This document shows positions 41,506 through 50,431 of a DNA stretch of 64,000 nt, piece after piece. How positions within the stretch are numbered: the stretch's first letter is position 1; each line of letters starts with the position of its first letter. Under the pieces are notes generated by a model that was given only the letters and a program-made list of their open reading frames with translations, had not been told where the DNA came from and ran no database searches. The stretch spans positions 1,481,001-1,545,000 of the forward strand of contig NZ_JAGGML010000001.1 in assembly GCF_017875275.1 (NCBI RefSeq), read 5' to 3'. Made by a program: the position numbers and the translations under genes. The DNA comes from Xanthobacter flavus. Lineage in GTDB: Bacteria > Pseudomonadota > Alphaproteobacteria > Rhizobiales > Xanthobacteraceae.

Positions 41506-42398
41506 CCGGGAGACGGGATGTGCAGAACGACCTCCTGCGCCTCGACGCGCTGAATGCCATGACCGCCACCGACTTCTCGGCGGCCCTCGGCCCGGTGTTC
41601 GAGAATGCCCCGTGGGTGGCGCGCAACGCCGCCGCCGCGCGCCCCTTCGCCACCCTCACCGCCCTGCACAAGGCGATGCTCGCCGGCATCGAGGCGCTGC
41701 CCGCGCCGGCCCTTGCGGATTTCCTCAACGGCCATCCCCGCCTCTCCCCCGAGACGCTCCGGCGCGGCACCACGGCGGAATCCACCGCCGAGCAGACCGC
41801 CCTCGGGCTAGATGCGCTCGACGCCGAGATCAGCGCCCGGCTGGACCGGCTCAACGCCGCCTATGAGGCGCGCTTCGGCTATCCCTTCATCCTGGCGGTG
41901 CGCAAGGCCTCGCTGGAAACCCTGTTCGCCACCTTCGAGCGGCGCCTCGCGGCGAGCCCGGAGACGGAGCGTACGGAGGCGCTGGCGGAGGTCGCGGCCA
42001 TCTCCTGGATGCGGCTGCTCGACCGCGTGCGCGCCGCGCCCACGGGCAGCGTCTCCACCCACGTGCTCGACACCGTGCGCGCGGCACCGGCCGGCGGGCT
42101 GGGCGTGGAGCTGTGGCGGCGGGAGAGCGATGGCGGCATGACGCGCCTCACCTCCTTCGTCACCAACGATGACGGCGCCTGCGACCACCATCTCCTCGGC
42201 AACGGCGACCTTGCCGCCGGCACCTATGAGTGGCGCTACGACACGCCCACCTATTTCGCCCGCCACGGCTATTCCACCACCGCCCGCGCCTATCTCGGCA
42301 AGGTGCGCGTGGCCTTCACCGTGTGGAATCCGGAGGAGCATTTCCACGTCCCGCTCCTGCTTTCGCCGGGCGCCTACACCACCTATCGCGGGAGCTGA
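41502..42398 (+). CDS. Fused OHCU decarboxylase / 5-hydroxyisourate hydrolase (allantoin synthase)
   Basis: A 298-residue fusion of two consecutive urate-pathway enzymes. Residues 10-175 are 2-oxo-4-hydroxy-4-carboxy-5-ureidoimidazoline decarboxylase: APWVARNAAAARPF, catalytic-type HPRLS with His78, and ARFGYPFILAVRKAS. Residues 183-298 are a transthyretin-like hydroxyisourate hydrolase: VSTHVLDTVRAAPAGGL, then HFHVPLLLSPGAYTTYRGS with the YRGS ending. The order converts hydroxyisourate to allantoin. The gene overlaps the upstream permease, so the ABC importer is probably for a purine-pathway compound. Neither uricase nor xanthine dehydrogenase is in the window. Confidence 0.87.
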   Translation: MTGRRDVQNDLLRLDALNAMTATDFSAALGPVFENAPWVARNAAAARPFATLTALHKAMLAGIEALPAPALADFLNGHPRLSPETLRRGTTAESTAEQTALGLDALDAEISARLDRLNAAYEARFGYPFILAVRKASLETLFATFERRLAASPETERTEALAEVAAISWMRLLDRVRAAPTGSVSTHVLDTVRAAPAGGLGVELWRRESDGGMTRLTSFVTNDDGACDHHLLGNGDLAAGTYEWRYDTPTYFARHGYSTTARAYLGKVRVAFTVWNPEEHFHVPLLLSPGAYTTYRGS

Positions 42399-42483
42399 GG
42401 ACGATCTGGCGCGCAATGTGCTTCTGGGCGGGCAATGTCGATTTTTGTCGCATGTCCAACGACCCACCCGACAGGAGCGTATT

Positions 42484-42948
42484 TTGCCGGCATTGCAGGA
42501 AACCCGCACCAGCGTGACACTGGCCCCCGCCAAGCCCACCGGGCTCGCCGACCTCGGCGTGCTGCCCGCCGACGGCCTCGCGGTGAAGAAGGGGCGCGTG
42601 CATGAATTCCCGCAATTGCTGGCGGACGGCAGCATCGGCCGGCGCTTCCAGGACCTGAAGGTCATCGCCATCAGGACGGAGGAGGCGGGCGCCCCGCTGG
42701 TGCGGCTCGTCGTGCAGTTCGAGGTGTTCGGCGACAACACCGCCGCAGCTGAAGCCGGCCCCGGCTTCGAGGCGGTGCTGAAGGCGAGCGACACGCCGCT
42801 CGCCACCTTCACCTCCGGCAGCCTGTTCCTGCCCTTCGGCAATTTCTGGTACGCGAACCGCTTCGCCTTCGCGGTGCCTGTGGCGGATTTCGACGCAGCG
42901 GACACGCTGGAGTTCGTCGCCAAAGCGGAAGAGGTGCGGGCGATCTGA
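42484..42948 (+). CDS. Hypothetical protein in the ureide cluster
   Basis: A 154-residue protein starting at TTG 42484, with AGGAG eight bases upstream. The frame has no ATG and this is the only start with a good signal. It has no membrane segment. It is rich in beta-forming stretches (LKVIAIRTEE, VRLVVQFEVFG, FAVPVADFDAADTLEFVAK) and may be a small beta-barrel or sandwich. I do not recognise a family. Position directly after the urate-pathway fusion suggests a role in ureide use. Confidence 0.6.
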   Translation: MPALQETRTSVTLAPAKPTGLADLGVLPADGLAVKKGRVHEFPQLLADGSIGRRFQDLKVIAIRTEEAGAPLVRLVVQFEVFGDNTAAAEAGPGFEAVLKASDTPLATFTSGSLFLPFGNFWYANRFAFAVPVADFDAADTLEFVAKAEEVRAI

Positions 42949-42978
42949 GCGGCCGGACTTCGCCATGAGCCTCAAGCA

Positions 42979-43302
42979 ATGACCGACCACAGCGTCCCCT
43001 ACCCCTTCGTCCGGCGCGTGTCCCACCGCCTGCTCGGCGACATGCTGCGCATGACGCTGAGCGAGGCGCTGCACTATGACCTGACGCTGGAGGAGGGGCG
43101 CACCCTGTCGCGCGCCTTCACCGCCGTCGCCCACGACTGGCGGCGCACGGATTTCCTCTATCTCAGCCCCGTGGGCATGGACGGCGACTTCTCCGCCAAC
43201 GTCCATGCGGAGGGCGTCGATGTGGACACCGGTGGCGACGCACGCCACCGGCTGAGCTGGGACGACGTGCGCGAACTCGCCGAGCGGTTGGCGGTGGAAT
43301 AG
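42979..43302 (+). CDS. Hypothetical protein in the ureide cluster
   Basis: A 107-residue soluble protein that ends the importer/urate operon. It is acidic with mixed helix and strand predictions. The middle reads HDWRRTDFLYLSPVGMDGDF. No family is recognised and no catalytic motif is obvious. The start ATG 42979 is the first in frame; the upstream signal is weak. Coding is supported by GC-rich third positions and the 30-base distance from the previous gene. Confidence 0.5.
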   Translation: MTDHSVPYPFVRRVSHRLLGDMLRMTLSEALHYDLTLEEGRTLSRAFTAVAHDWRRTDFLYLSPVGMDGDFSANVHAEGVDVDTGGDARHRLSWDDVRELAERLAVE

Positions 43303-43375
43303 GGGCGCGTCTCGATGAGCCTCATCCGGCGCACGCCGGATCGCAGACCGGCAACCCGAGATGCACTCCGAAGCC

Positions 43376-43714
43376 CTACTGACCCGACAGCGTCACGCCG
43401 GGCCATGGGGAAAAAGCCGTGGGGAGCAGGATGCGGTTTTCCATGGTCCGGATCATGGGGCGTATCTTGACGAGGCACGCCTGCCAGGCGGGCTGGGCCG
43501 CAAGTTTTTCCCGGCGCTTGCGGCGCTCCTCCAGGTCCGCATAGGCCCAGAAGTGGATGAGCTGGTTCTGCGTGCCGATCTCGGTCGTGAAGTAGCCGAG
43601 GAAGCCGCCGAGGATCTCCCGCTGCACCGGCAGGCCCTCGCTGGTGTAGATCGCCATATAGTCGGCGATGTTCACCTCGGTGTGGAGCACATACATCCGC
43701 TCTTCGACGATCAT
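43376..43714 (-). CDS. NIPSNAP-family protein
   Basis: A 112-residue ferredoxin-like-fold protein. It begins MIVEERMYVLHTE and contains LIHFWAYADLEERRKRREKL and the repeated beta-alpha-beta of NIPSNAP domains. ATG 43714 overlaps the stop of the FAH gene (ATGA), so it is translationally linked and last in the operon that runs from 48022. Its function in such catabolic operons is unknown; many small proteins of this fold are isomerases or decyclases. Confidence 0.8.
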   Translation of the reverse strand: MIVEERMYVLHTEVNIADYMAIYTSEGLPVQREILGGFLGYFTTEIGTQNQLIHFWAYADLEERRKRREKLAAQPAWQACLVKIRPMIRTMENRILLPTAFSPWPGVTLSGQ

Positions 43715-44577
43715 CGCCGCACGCCTTCCTGTTCGCCTGCGCCAGAGGATTCGTCCACGATGGTGTTGGCGAGAATGCCGATACCTTCGATCTCGATCTC
43801 GATGAGATCGCCGGCCTGCATGAAACGCGGTGGCGTGCGGGCGAAGCCGACGCCGGCGGGTGTGCCGGTGGCGATCACATCGCCGGGATCGAGCGTCATG
43901 ACGGCGGAGAGGATTTCGATGAGGTCCGGCACCGGGAAGATCATGTCGCAGGTGGAACCATCCTGCAGCGTCTCGCCATTGAGGCGCGCGGCTATGCGCA
44001 GGTTGCCGACGCCTGAGGGCAGCGCCTCCTGGGTCACCAGTTCGGGACCGATGGAGCCGGACTTGTCGAAGTTCTTGCCCATGGTCCACTGGGTGGACTT
44101 CCGCTGGAAGTCGCGCAGCGAACCATCGTTGAAGCACGAGTAGCCGGCGACGAAATCCAGCGCCTCGGCCGCGCGGGCATGCCGGGCGGTGCGCCCGATG
44201 ACCACTGCCAGCTCGGCTTCGTAGTCGAAGCGGTCCGAGGCCATGGGCCGCAAGAGAGGCTGGCCGTGGCCGACCAGCGAGGTGGCGGTGCGCAGGAAGA
44301 CCGCCGGATAGGTCGGAATGGGGTGGCCACCTTCGCGCGCATGGTCCGCATAATTGAGGCCGATGCAGATGATCTTGCCGGTCAGCGGCACGGGCGGCAG
44401 CAGGTTCACCTGCGTCTGCGCGACAGCCTCAGCCTCGGGAAGGGGTGTCCCGTCGCGAAGCCCGGCGAGGAGGGCGGCGAAGGATCCTCCCGCCAGCCCG
44501 GCGAAAGGTGCCACATGGCTTCCACGGCGCGCTCCGAACTGGATGCGCCCCTGATGTTCGAAACGGACGATGCGCAT
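43711..44577 (-). CDS. Fumarylacetoacetate hydrolase family protein
   Basis: A 288-residue FAH enzyme. The metal site shows EAELAVVIG (E-x-E) and the later Asp in NDGSLRDFQRKSTQWTMGKN, quoted in part. IICIGLNYADHA and LDPGDVIATGTPAGVGFARTP are family hallmarks. It starts at ATG 44577 with LRDxxxK catalytic pattern intact. In clusters with several SDRs, FAH enzymes usually cleave a 2,4-diketo acid from sugar acid or aromatic breakdown; which one cannot be told. It is co-directional with two SDRs, a binding protein and a cupin. Confidence 0.85.
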   Translation of the reverse strand: MRIVRFEHQGRIQFGARRGSHVAPFAGLAGGSFAALLAGLRDGTPLPEAEAVAQTQVNLLPPVPLTGKIICIGLNYADHAREGGHPIPTYPAVFLRTATSLVGHGQPLLRPMASDRFDYEAELAVVIGRTARHARAAEALDFVAGYSCFNDGSLRDFQRKSTQWTMGKNFDKSGSIGPELVTQEALPSGVGNLRIAARLNGETLQDGSTCDMIFPVPDLIEILSAVMTLDPGDVIATGTPAGVGFARTPPRFMQAGDLIEIEIEGIGILANTIVDESSGAGEQEGVRR

Positions 44578-44639
44578 GATGCTCTTTCGCACGGGCCCGG
44601 AGCCGGACGCCGGTCCAGCCCCGAACGTGGACCCAGGGA

Positions 44640-45041
44640 TTACTTCAGTTCCTGGCCGGCGAGATCGCCGTCGAGGAACTTGTTCGGGCGCAGGAACATG
44701 GAGATGACGAGCGCGCCGTTGGGGGAGCGTGCCACATGCTGGTTGCCCGCCGGGCGCCACACGTAGTTGCCGGACAGCGCCTCGCCCTCGGCATCCACGA
44801 TGCTGCCTTCGAGCACGTAGGTCTGCTCGATCTCCACATGCTCGTGGCGCGGCAACACGGTGCCGGGCTCCCAGCGGAAGAGCGCGGTCATGAGCCCCGT
44901 CTCCTCGTCGAGGAGGAGGATCTTCATGTCGATACCCTTGGTGGGCGTGGGCTTCCACGGCAGGCTCGCCACATCCACATAGCGCGAGTCCGTCGGCCCG
45001 AGCTTGTCCTCGCCGGCGAGGCCGGGGGTGATTGCAACCAT
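44640..45041 (-). CDS. Cupin-domain protein (ChrR-like)
   Basis: A 133-residue single cupin. Motif 1 is PGTVLPRHEHVEIEQTYVLEG (H-x-H...E, quoted in part), and motif 2 contains AGNQHVARSP with a matching His. It could bind a divalent metal and act as an isomerase or dioxygenase. It sits between an FAH enzyme and a binding protein in the IclR-regulated operon. Confidence 0.82.
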   Translation of the reverse strand: MVAITPGLAGEDKLGPTDSRYVDVASLPWKPTPTKGIDMKILLLDEETGLMTALFRWEPGTVLPRHEHVEIEQTYVLEGSIVDAEGEALSGNYVWRPAGNQHVARSPNGALVISMFLRPNKFLDGDLAGQELK

Positions 45042-45091
45042 GATCTGCTCCTGAAAATCGATGCGGGACCGAGAGTGTGCGGGGGCAAGTT

Positions 45092-45115
45092 GCCGGGAGC
45101 CCGCAGCCTCCCGGC
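45092..45115 (-). terminator. Stem-loop after the orphan binding-protein gene
   Basis: GCCGGGAG (45092-45099) pairs with CTCCCGGC (45108-45115) around an 8-base loop, 26 bases beyond the binding-protein stop, with no T-run. It is probably an mRNA-stabilising hairpin of the kind also seen after livK and after the SBP at 57347. Confidence 0.45.
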
Positions 45116-45140
45116 TTCGCTGAAGGAAAAGCCCGCCCGC

Positions 45141-46373
45141 TCAGTTCTGCTTCACCAGGGCGCAGCCGCCGGCCTCAAGCGGCTTGAAGGCCTGCTCGGC
45201 GGGCGTTTCGCCGATCTTGGCGTAGAGATCCCACGGACCCTTGGATTCGTCCGGGCTCTTCACCTTGAACAGGTACATGGGGTGAATCTTGCGGCCATCC
45301 GCCCGGACGTAGCCCTTACCGAAGGCGAGGTCGTCGGTGGGCAGCTCCTTCATCTTGGCAACAATGGTGCGGCCGTCCGCGTCGCTGTTGAGGGCCTGGA
45401 GCGCCTTGAGATAGTGGAGCACGCCGGAGTAGACGCCCGCCTGGAAGGAGGTGGGCATGGCACCGTTCATTTTCTCCGAGAACTTCTTGGCGAAGGCGCG
45501 TGTCTGGTCATTGAGATCCCAGTAGAACGGCTCGCTGAGATAGAGCCCCTGCCCGCTCGTGAGGCCGAGCGACTTGATATCCGTCAGGTAGACCGCCAGC
45601 GCCGCAAGCTTCTGCTTGCCCTGGGTTATGCCGAATTCCGCCGACTGCTTCATGGAATTGGTGAAATCGGCGCCCGAATTGGCAAAGCCGATCACCTTGG
45701 CGCCGGAAGCCTGGGCCTGCAGCAGGAAGGAGGAGAGGTCCGACGAGCCGAGCGGATGGCGGACGGAGCCGACCACGGTGCCGCCGGCATTCTTCACGAT
45801 CTGTCCCGCCTCGCGCTCCATGTCATGGCCGAACGCATAGTCCACCGTCACGAAATACCAGCTGCTGCCGCCGGACTTCAGCACTTCCGTCGCCGTGCTC
45901 TTGGCGAGGGCGTAATTGTCGAGCGTCCAGTGGACATGGTTGGGCGTGCACGAATCGCCGGTCAGCCGGTTGCTGTTGGAAGTGGCGATGACGGCCACCT
46001 TGTTCTTTTCCTTCACCAGCTGGACGAGCGCCAGGGAGATGGAGGAATTGGGGATGTCGGCGATCATGTCGACGCCGTCCACGTCCAGCCACTTGCGCGC
46101 GATGTTGAGGCCGATGTCCGGCTTGTTCTGGTGGTCGCCGACGATGATCTCGATGGGCGTGTTGCCAATCTTGCCGCCGATCTGCTCCACCGCGATCTTG
46201 GCCGCCGCGACGGAGCCGGGGCCGGCCATGTCGGCGTAAATGCCGTTCTGGTCGTTCAGCACGCCGATGCGGATCACGCCATCGCTGAACTGCGCCCGCG
46301 CGGCGGATGTCGCCGCGAGCGAGAAACCGCCCACCGCCAGGGCAACGGCGGCGCGGGCCAACATGCGCTTCAT
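45141..46373 (-). CDS. ABC transporter substrate-binding protein, Liv type (orphan)
   Basis: A 410-residue type-I periplasmic binding protein. The signal peptide MKRMLARAAVALAVGGFSL is followed by DGVIRIGVLNDQNGIYADM, the standard LivK start. ATG 46373 has GGGGAGGAG upstream. No permease is adjacent on this side; the LivHMGF set at 50432-53665 with its own binding protein is the likely partner. Operator site TCTCATTTTGTGAGA lies 92 bases upstream, so this gene has its own IclR-type promoter. Confidence 0.85.
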   Translation of the reverse strand: MKRMLARAAVALAVGGFSLAATSAARAQFSDGVIRIGVLNDQNGIYADMAGPGSVAAAKIAVEQIGGKIGNTPIEIIVGDHQNKPDIGLNIARKWLDVDGVDMIADIPNSSISLALVQLVKEKNKVAVIATSNSNRLTGDSCTPNHVHWTLDNYALAKSTATEVLKSGGSSWYFVTVDYAFGHDMEREAGQIVKNAGGTVVGSVRHPLGSSDLSSFLLQAQASGAKVIGFANSGADFTNSMKQSAEFGITQGKQKLAALAVYLTDIKSLGLTSGQGLYLSEPFYWDLNDQTRAFAKKFSEKMNGAMPTSFQAGVYSGVLHYLKALQALNSDADGRTIVAKMKELPTDDLAFGKGYVRADGRKIHPMYLFKVKSPDESKGPWDLYAKIGETPAEQAFKPLEAGGCALVKQN

Positions 46374-46464
46374 CTGTGTCTCCTCCCCTTGATCGGACGC
46401 CGAAGCGTCCAACGCGCGCCTGCTTCGCAGGTCGTTTCCGCATCTGATAGCGAATAGCTAAAAA

Positions 46465-46479
46465 TCTCATTTTGTGAGA
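46465..46479. promoter_or_regulatory. Candidate IclR operator 1
   Basis: TCTCATTTTGTGAGA is a perfect 5-base inverted repeat with a 5-base spacer in an AT-rich patch, upstream of the binding-protein gene and just downstream of the SDR gene. It has the same form as sites at 48114 and 54591. Confidence 0.6.
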
Positions 46480-46501
46480 CTAGTGTCAACCGCGACGCGC
46501 A

Positions 46502-47245
46502 TCAGTGCATGTGCATGCCGCCATTCACATCCACCGACGCGCCGGTGACGTAGCCGGCCAGGTCCGAGGCCAGGAACAGGCACGCGCCGGCCACGTCGTC
46601 CGGCGTGCCGAGCCGGGCGAGCGGAATGGTGGAGATGACACTCGCGCCGCGCTCGCCCTCATAGGCGCCCGCGGTTATGCCGGTGAGAATGACGCCCGGA
46701 TTGACGGCATTCACACGGATTCCGGCCGGGCCGAACTCGCGCGCCATGGACTTCACCAGCGCCAGCACACCGCCCTTCGAGGCGGCATAGTGCGGCCCGC
46801 CCATGAGCCCGCCGCCGCGCTGCGCGGCGATGGAGGCGATGCAGACGATGGAGCCGCCCGGCCCCATGTGCGCCAGCGCCTGCTGGGACATGTGGAGCGT
46901 GCCGCGCAGGTTCACGTCCATGACGAGGTCGTAGTCGTCGCGGGAGATGTCGCGCGTCCGGCGGGCCTGCACCACGCCGGCGTTGTTCACGAGCACGTCG
47001 AGCCGCCCCCAGCGGGCCACCACCTCGGCGATGGCGGCGGCGCAGGCGGCCTCGTCGCGCACGTCGGCGATCACCGCCATGGCGTCAGGTCCCAGCTCGT
47101 GCTCCAACTGCTGTGCCGATCTGGGCGAGCGATCGAGCAGTGCCACCCGCGCCCCCTCCCGTGCGAAGCGGCGCGCCACCCCATAGCCGATCCCCTGCGG
47201 GCTGCCCGCGCCCGTGACGATGGCCACCCTGCCGTCCAGCAACAT
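46502..47245 (-). CDS. Short-chain dehydrogenase/reductase
   Basis: A 247-residue classical SDR with the cofactor motif TGAGSPQGIG, NNAG and catalytic YAASK. It ends with the usual VDVNGGMHMH. It is co-directional with the second SDR (gap 33 bases) and the binding protein. The two SDRs plus FAH suggest successive oxidation of a hydroxylated carbon skeleton before hydrolytic cleavage. Confidence 0.87.
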   Translation of the reverse strand: MLLDGRVAIVTGAGSPQGIGYGVARRFAREGARVALLDRSPRSAQQLEHELGPDAMAVIADVRDEAACAAAIAEVVARWGRLDVLVNNAGVVQARRTRDISRDDYDLVMDVNLRGTLHMSQQALAHMGPGGSIVCIASIAAQRGGGLMGGPHYAASKGGVLALVKSMAREFGPAGIRVNAVNPGVILTGITAGAYEGERGASVISTIPLARLGTPDDVAGACLFLASDLAGYVTGASVDVNGGMHMH

Positions 47246-47278
47246 GATGTTTTCCCTGATTGAAAGGCGCCGCGGCCC

Positions 47279-48022
47279 TCAGCCCATGTAGGCGCCGCCG
47301 TTCACGTCCAGAATGGCGCCGCACACGAAGCTCGCGCCAGGGGAGCAGAGAAAGGCGATCGGCCAGGCAATCTCCTCGGGCCGGCCGAATCGCGGCACGG
47401 GCATGGCCTCCAGCGCCCTGGGATCGGCAGTTGCCACCATGCGCGTGAGGGTGGATCCGGGCGCCACCGCGTTCACCAGCACCTCCGGCGCCGCACGCCG
47501 CGCCAGCCATCGCACGAAGGTGTGGATCGCGCCCTTGGAGGCCGCATAGCTCACGGGAGAATGAGCGTAGGTGCCGCCGGTGTGGGCCGCCACCGAGCCC
47601 AAAAGCACGATGCGGCCGTTGCCGCGCGCCTTCATGGCCGGAACGAGCGCGCGGGCAAAATGCGCCGGCCCAGCCACATTCACCGCCATCACCTCGTGGA
47701 AGAGGTCGTCCCAATCGTCGGCGAGCCACTGCTCCTGCGGAAAGATGCCGGCGTTCAGCACGGCGGCGTCGAGTGCGCCCACGGATGCGCAGAGCGCCTC
47801 AACGGCAGCGCGGTTGCGCACGTCGCAGGCCGCGTAGCTGTGGGCCTGACCATGATCGCGAGGCAGGTCTTCGGCGAGGCCGGGAGCGGGCGCGACGTCG
47901 GTCAGCACCATTTCGGCGCCAAGACGCGCACACAGCTGCGCCGTCGCCTGACCGATGCCGCCGGCAGCGCCGGTGAGCAGGATGCGCATGCCGGAGAGGT
48001 CGTAGGGGGCACGGGCCTTCAC
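47279..48022 (-). CDS. Short-chain dehydrogenase/reductase
   Basis: A 247-residue SDR with TGAAGGIG and catalytic YAASK, ending LDVNGGAYMG. The frame opens at GTG 48022; an ATG twelve codons in (MRILLTG) would be an unusually short start for the family, so the GTG is preferred. It is the first gene of the minus-strand operon and lies 92 bases from the candidate IclR operator at 48114. Confidence 0.85.
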   Translation of the reverse strand: MKARAPYDLSGMRILLTGAAGGIGQATAQLCARLGAEMVLTDVAPAPGLAEDLPRDHGQAHSYAACDVRNRAAVEALCASVGALDAAVLNAGIFPQEQWLADDWDDLFHEVMAVNVAGPAHFARALVPAMKARGNGRIVLLGSVAAHTGGTYAHSPVSYAASKGAIHTFVRWLARRAAPEVLVNAVAPGSTLTRMVATADPRALEAMPVPRFGRPEEIAWPIAFLCSPGASFVCGAILDVNGGAYMG

Positions 48023-48357
48023 TGGCGGCCCCCGCCCGACCGGACAGGGGCTGCGATGGCCCGAAGCGCGACGTCTTCCGGATCGGACACGACAGTTCCT
48101 CGTATTAAATTATTCTCGTATTATGAGATTATTTCTTGATCTTGAGCCATGTCAATGTCTCATGGCATTGTGTCGCCTCGATTTACAGAGGCTTGGCTTC
48201 TCCTGACGTTCCCGCGCGAACATTGCCGCCGGGGGAGCGGAAACGGAGTTGAAACTGCTCGCAAATTTCAATCCGCGGGCTTGGCCCTATAATGCGGTGA
48301 CGGTTGGTGCGCCGCGGGTGCATGAAACTGGGCGCATGAAACCGAAGGGACGCAGCC
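48023..48357. other. Intergenic region between SDR and IclR genes
   Basis: The 335 bases include an AT-rich block (48100-48140) with the IclR operator at 48114 and an upstream partial copy CTCGTATTA at 48099-48107. TCTCATGGCATTG at about 48157 is a half-site. No gene is seen; the plus-strand half up to 48357 probably carries the IclR promoter and leader. Confidence 0.5.
48114..48128. promoter_or_regulatory. Candidate IclR operator 2
   Basis: TCTCGTATTATGAGA fits TCTCR-N5-YGAGA, is AT-rich, and lies between the SDR operon and the divergent IclR gene. It is the best candidate for coordinated control of both. Confidence 0.65.
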
Positions 48358-49179
48358 ATGAGCAGTCTCGACAAGATGCTGAAGGTTCTCGACCTTTTCG
48401 GCGAGGACCGCATGAGCATCCAGCTCGAGGACGTCCAGGCGGCCGGCGCCTCCCGCGCCACCGCCTATCGCTATATCCAGTCGCTGTGCGATTCGGGGCT
48501 GCTCGCCCCGACCACGGGCGGCAGCTACGTGCTCGGCCCGCGCATCATTGAGCTCGACCGCCTCGTGCGCCGCGCCGACCCGCTGCTGACCCGCGCCGGC
48601 GCCCCCATGCGGGACGTGAGCGCGCGCCTCGGCATCAATGTGATGCTGTGCAGCTATTACGGCGACAAGGTCATGTGCGCGGATATCGTCTGGCCAGAGC
48701 GCTCAGTGCCGGAATATTACGAGCGCGGCCGGCCCATGCCCATGTTCCGCGGCGCCATGGCGAAGACCATCCTTGCCCATCTGACCCCCTACCAGCTGCG
48801 CAACATCATGCTGTGGCACGGCGAATTGGTGCGGGAGGCGGGGCTCGGCGAGAACTGGGAGCAGTTCCGCTCCAATATGTCCCGCCTGCGCCGCGACGGA
48901 TATTGCGTCACGCGGGGCGAGGTGATCCCGGATCTCGTGGGCATCGGCGCGCCGGTGTTCGATGCGGAGAAGCGCATCCTCGGCAGCGTGGTGTTCGCGG
49001 TGCGTGAGGCGCGTTTCGAGAGCGACGGCAAGGAAGACCTGGTGGGCGAGATCAAGGATCTGGCCGCCCGCATCACCAGTGCCATCGCCGGAGAGGCCGG
49101 AGACCGGCCGGCGCAGCGGGCGGCGCGCCCCCGCAGGATCCGTACCCCGTCCCCCGAGGATGCCTCGCCCGTCGACTGA
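48358..49179 (+). CDS. IclR-family transcriptional regulator
   Basis: A 273-residue IclR protein with an N-terminal winged helix (ASRATAYRYIQSLCDSGLL) and a C-terminal effector domain (SYYGDKVMCADIVWPERSV and CVTRGEVIPDLVGIGAPVFD, in part). It is divergent from the SDR-FAH operon and convergent with the second Liv binding protein. Sites at 46465, 48114 and 54591 are its probable targets, linking the two Liv operons, the SDRs and the FAH gene into one regulon. Confidence 0.87.
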   Translation: MSSLDKMLKVLDLFGEDRMSIQLEDVQAAGASRATAYRYIQSLCDSGLLAPTTGGSYVLGPRIIELDRLVRRADPLLTRAGAPMRDVSARLGINVMLCSYYGDKVMCADIVWPERSVPEYYERGRPMPMFRGAMAKTILAHLTPYQLRNIMLWHGELVREAGLGENWEQFRSNMSRLRRDGYCVTRGEVIPDLVGIGAPVFDAEKRILGSVVFAVREARFESDGKEDLVGEIKDLAARITSAIAGEAGDRPAQRAARPRRIRTPSPEDASPVD

Positions 49180-49216
49180 GGAGGGGGCGGCGCCCCCGCG
49201 AACGCTGCCCGCCCCC

Positions 49217-50404
49217 TCAACCCGCGATCTTGCAGGCCGGGCTCGCCGCGACCGTGGCCGTATCGGCCGGGACCGACATCTTCACCACCGGGCGCAGCTT
49301 GCCCTCGAACACCTCCACGACGCCGAAGAAGTTCGGCCCGACCAACTGGTTGTCCTCGCGGCGCATCTGCTGATCGCCCAGAATGGTCGCGTAGGTGCGG
49401 CCCGGCAGGGCCTTGGCGATGTCCGCCGCCTTCACGCTGCCGGCAGCCTTCACCGCCTGGAACAGCACCTGCATGGCGATGTAGGTTTCGCCCTCGAAAT
49501 TGGTCGGCGCGGTGCCGGGATACACCTTCTCCCACGCCGCCACGAAGGCGGTGTTGGCCGGATTGTCGAGGGTGGACGAGTAGTTGATGATGCCGGCGAT
49601 GCCCTTCGCTGCGTCGCCGATGGAGGCGACGGTGTTGTCGGTCACGAAGCTCACCCCGGCCACGGTGGCGCTGTCGAGCAGGCCAGCCTGCTTGGCCTGC
49701 ATGGCGAAGTTCACCGCATCGCGGCCGGCCAGAGCCACCCACACGCCCTTGGCGCCGGAATCCTTGATCTTCTGGATGTAGGTCGCGAAATCATTGGTGC
49801 CGAGGGCAGAGAAATTCTCCAGCACCACCTTCTTGCCCTGCGCCGCCGCGGCCTTGCCGAAGCTCGCGGCCACATCCCGGCCCCAGGCGATGTCGGCGGC
49901 CATCACCGCCCAGGTCTCCTCACCCCGCCCCTTCAGCCACGGCGCCATGGTGGCAGCGTCGGAGCTGTCGGGACGGTTGACGCGAAACAGGCGCGGCACG
50001 CAGGCCTCGCCCGTGATCTTGTCGCTCTTGTTGGTGGTCGCGATGTAGAGCGCGTCCCAGCGCGCCAGCAGGGGCGCGATGGCGAGGGCCTCGCCGGAGG
50101 CGATGGCGCCGATGAGCACCTTGTTGCCCTGGAGCGCCAGCTTTTCCGCCTGGCGCCGGGCGAGATCGGGCTTGGCCTCGGTGTCGAGATATTCCACCTC
50201 CACCTTGTGGCCGTCGACGCCGCCCGCCGCATTGGCCTCGGCGGCGGCGAAGGCAATGGCGCGCTTCACCTGGCTGCCGAGGTCGGCATAGGTGCCGGTC
50301 AGCGCGGTCGGCACGCCGATCCGCAGCGGCTCCTGCGCCATCGCCGCCACCGGCAGCAACATGGCGGCGGCGAGCACGCCGCCCAAACGCATCGTCCATC
50401 CCAT
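49217..50404 (-). CDS. ABC transporter substrate-binding protein, Liv type
   Basis: A 395-residue type-I binding protein. The signal peptide reads GWTMRLGGVLAAAMLLPVAA, with cleavage probably after AMA, then EPLRIGVPTALTGTYADLG. ATG 50404 is used; GTG 50416 is a possible earlier start. It is the last gene of SDR-livHMGF and is probably the main binding protein of this importer. Confidence 0.86.
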   Translation of the reverse strand: MGWTMRLGGVLAAAMLLPVAAMAQEPLRIGVPTALTGTYADLGSQVKRAIAFAAAEANAAGGVDGHKVEVEYLDTEAKPDLARRQAEKLALQGNKVLIGAIASGEALAIAPLLARWDALYIATTNKSDKITGEACVPRLFRVNRPDSSDAATMAPWLKGRGEETWAVMAADIAWGRDVAASFGKAAAAQGKKVVLENFSALGTNDFATYIQKIKDSGAKGVWVALAGRDAVNFAMQAKQAGLLDSATVAGVSFVTDNTVASIGDAAKGIAGIINYSSTLDNPANTAFVAAWEKVYPGTAPTNFEGETYIAMQVLFQAVKAAGSVKAADIAKALPGRTYATILGDQQMRREDNQLVGPNFFGVVEVFEGKLRPVVKMSVPADTATVAASPACKIAG

Positions 50405-50431
50405 TGGCAGTCCCACCCTTTTTTTACGCCT

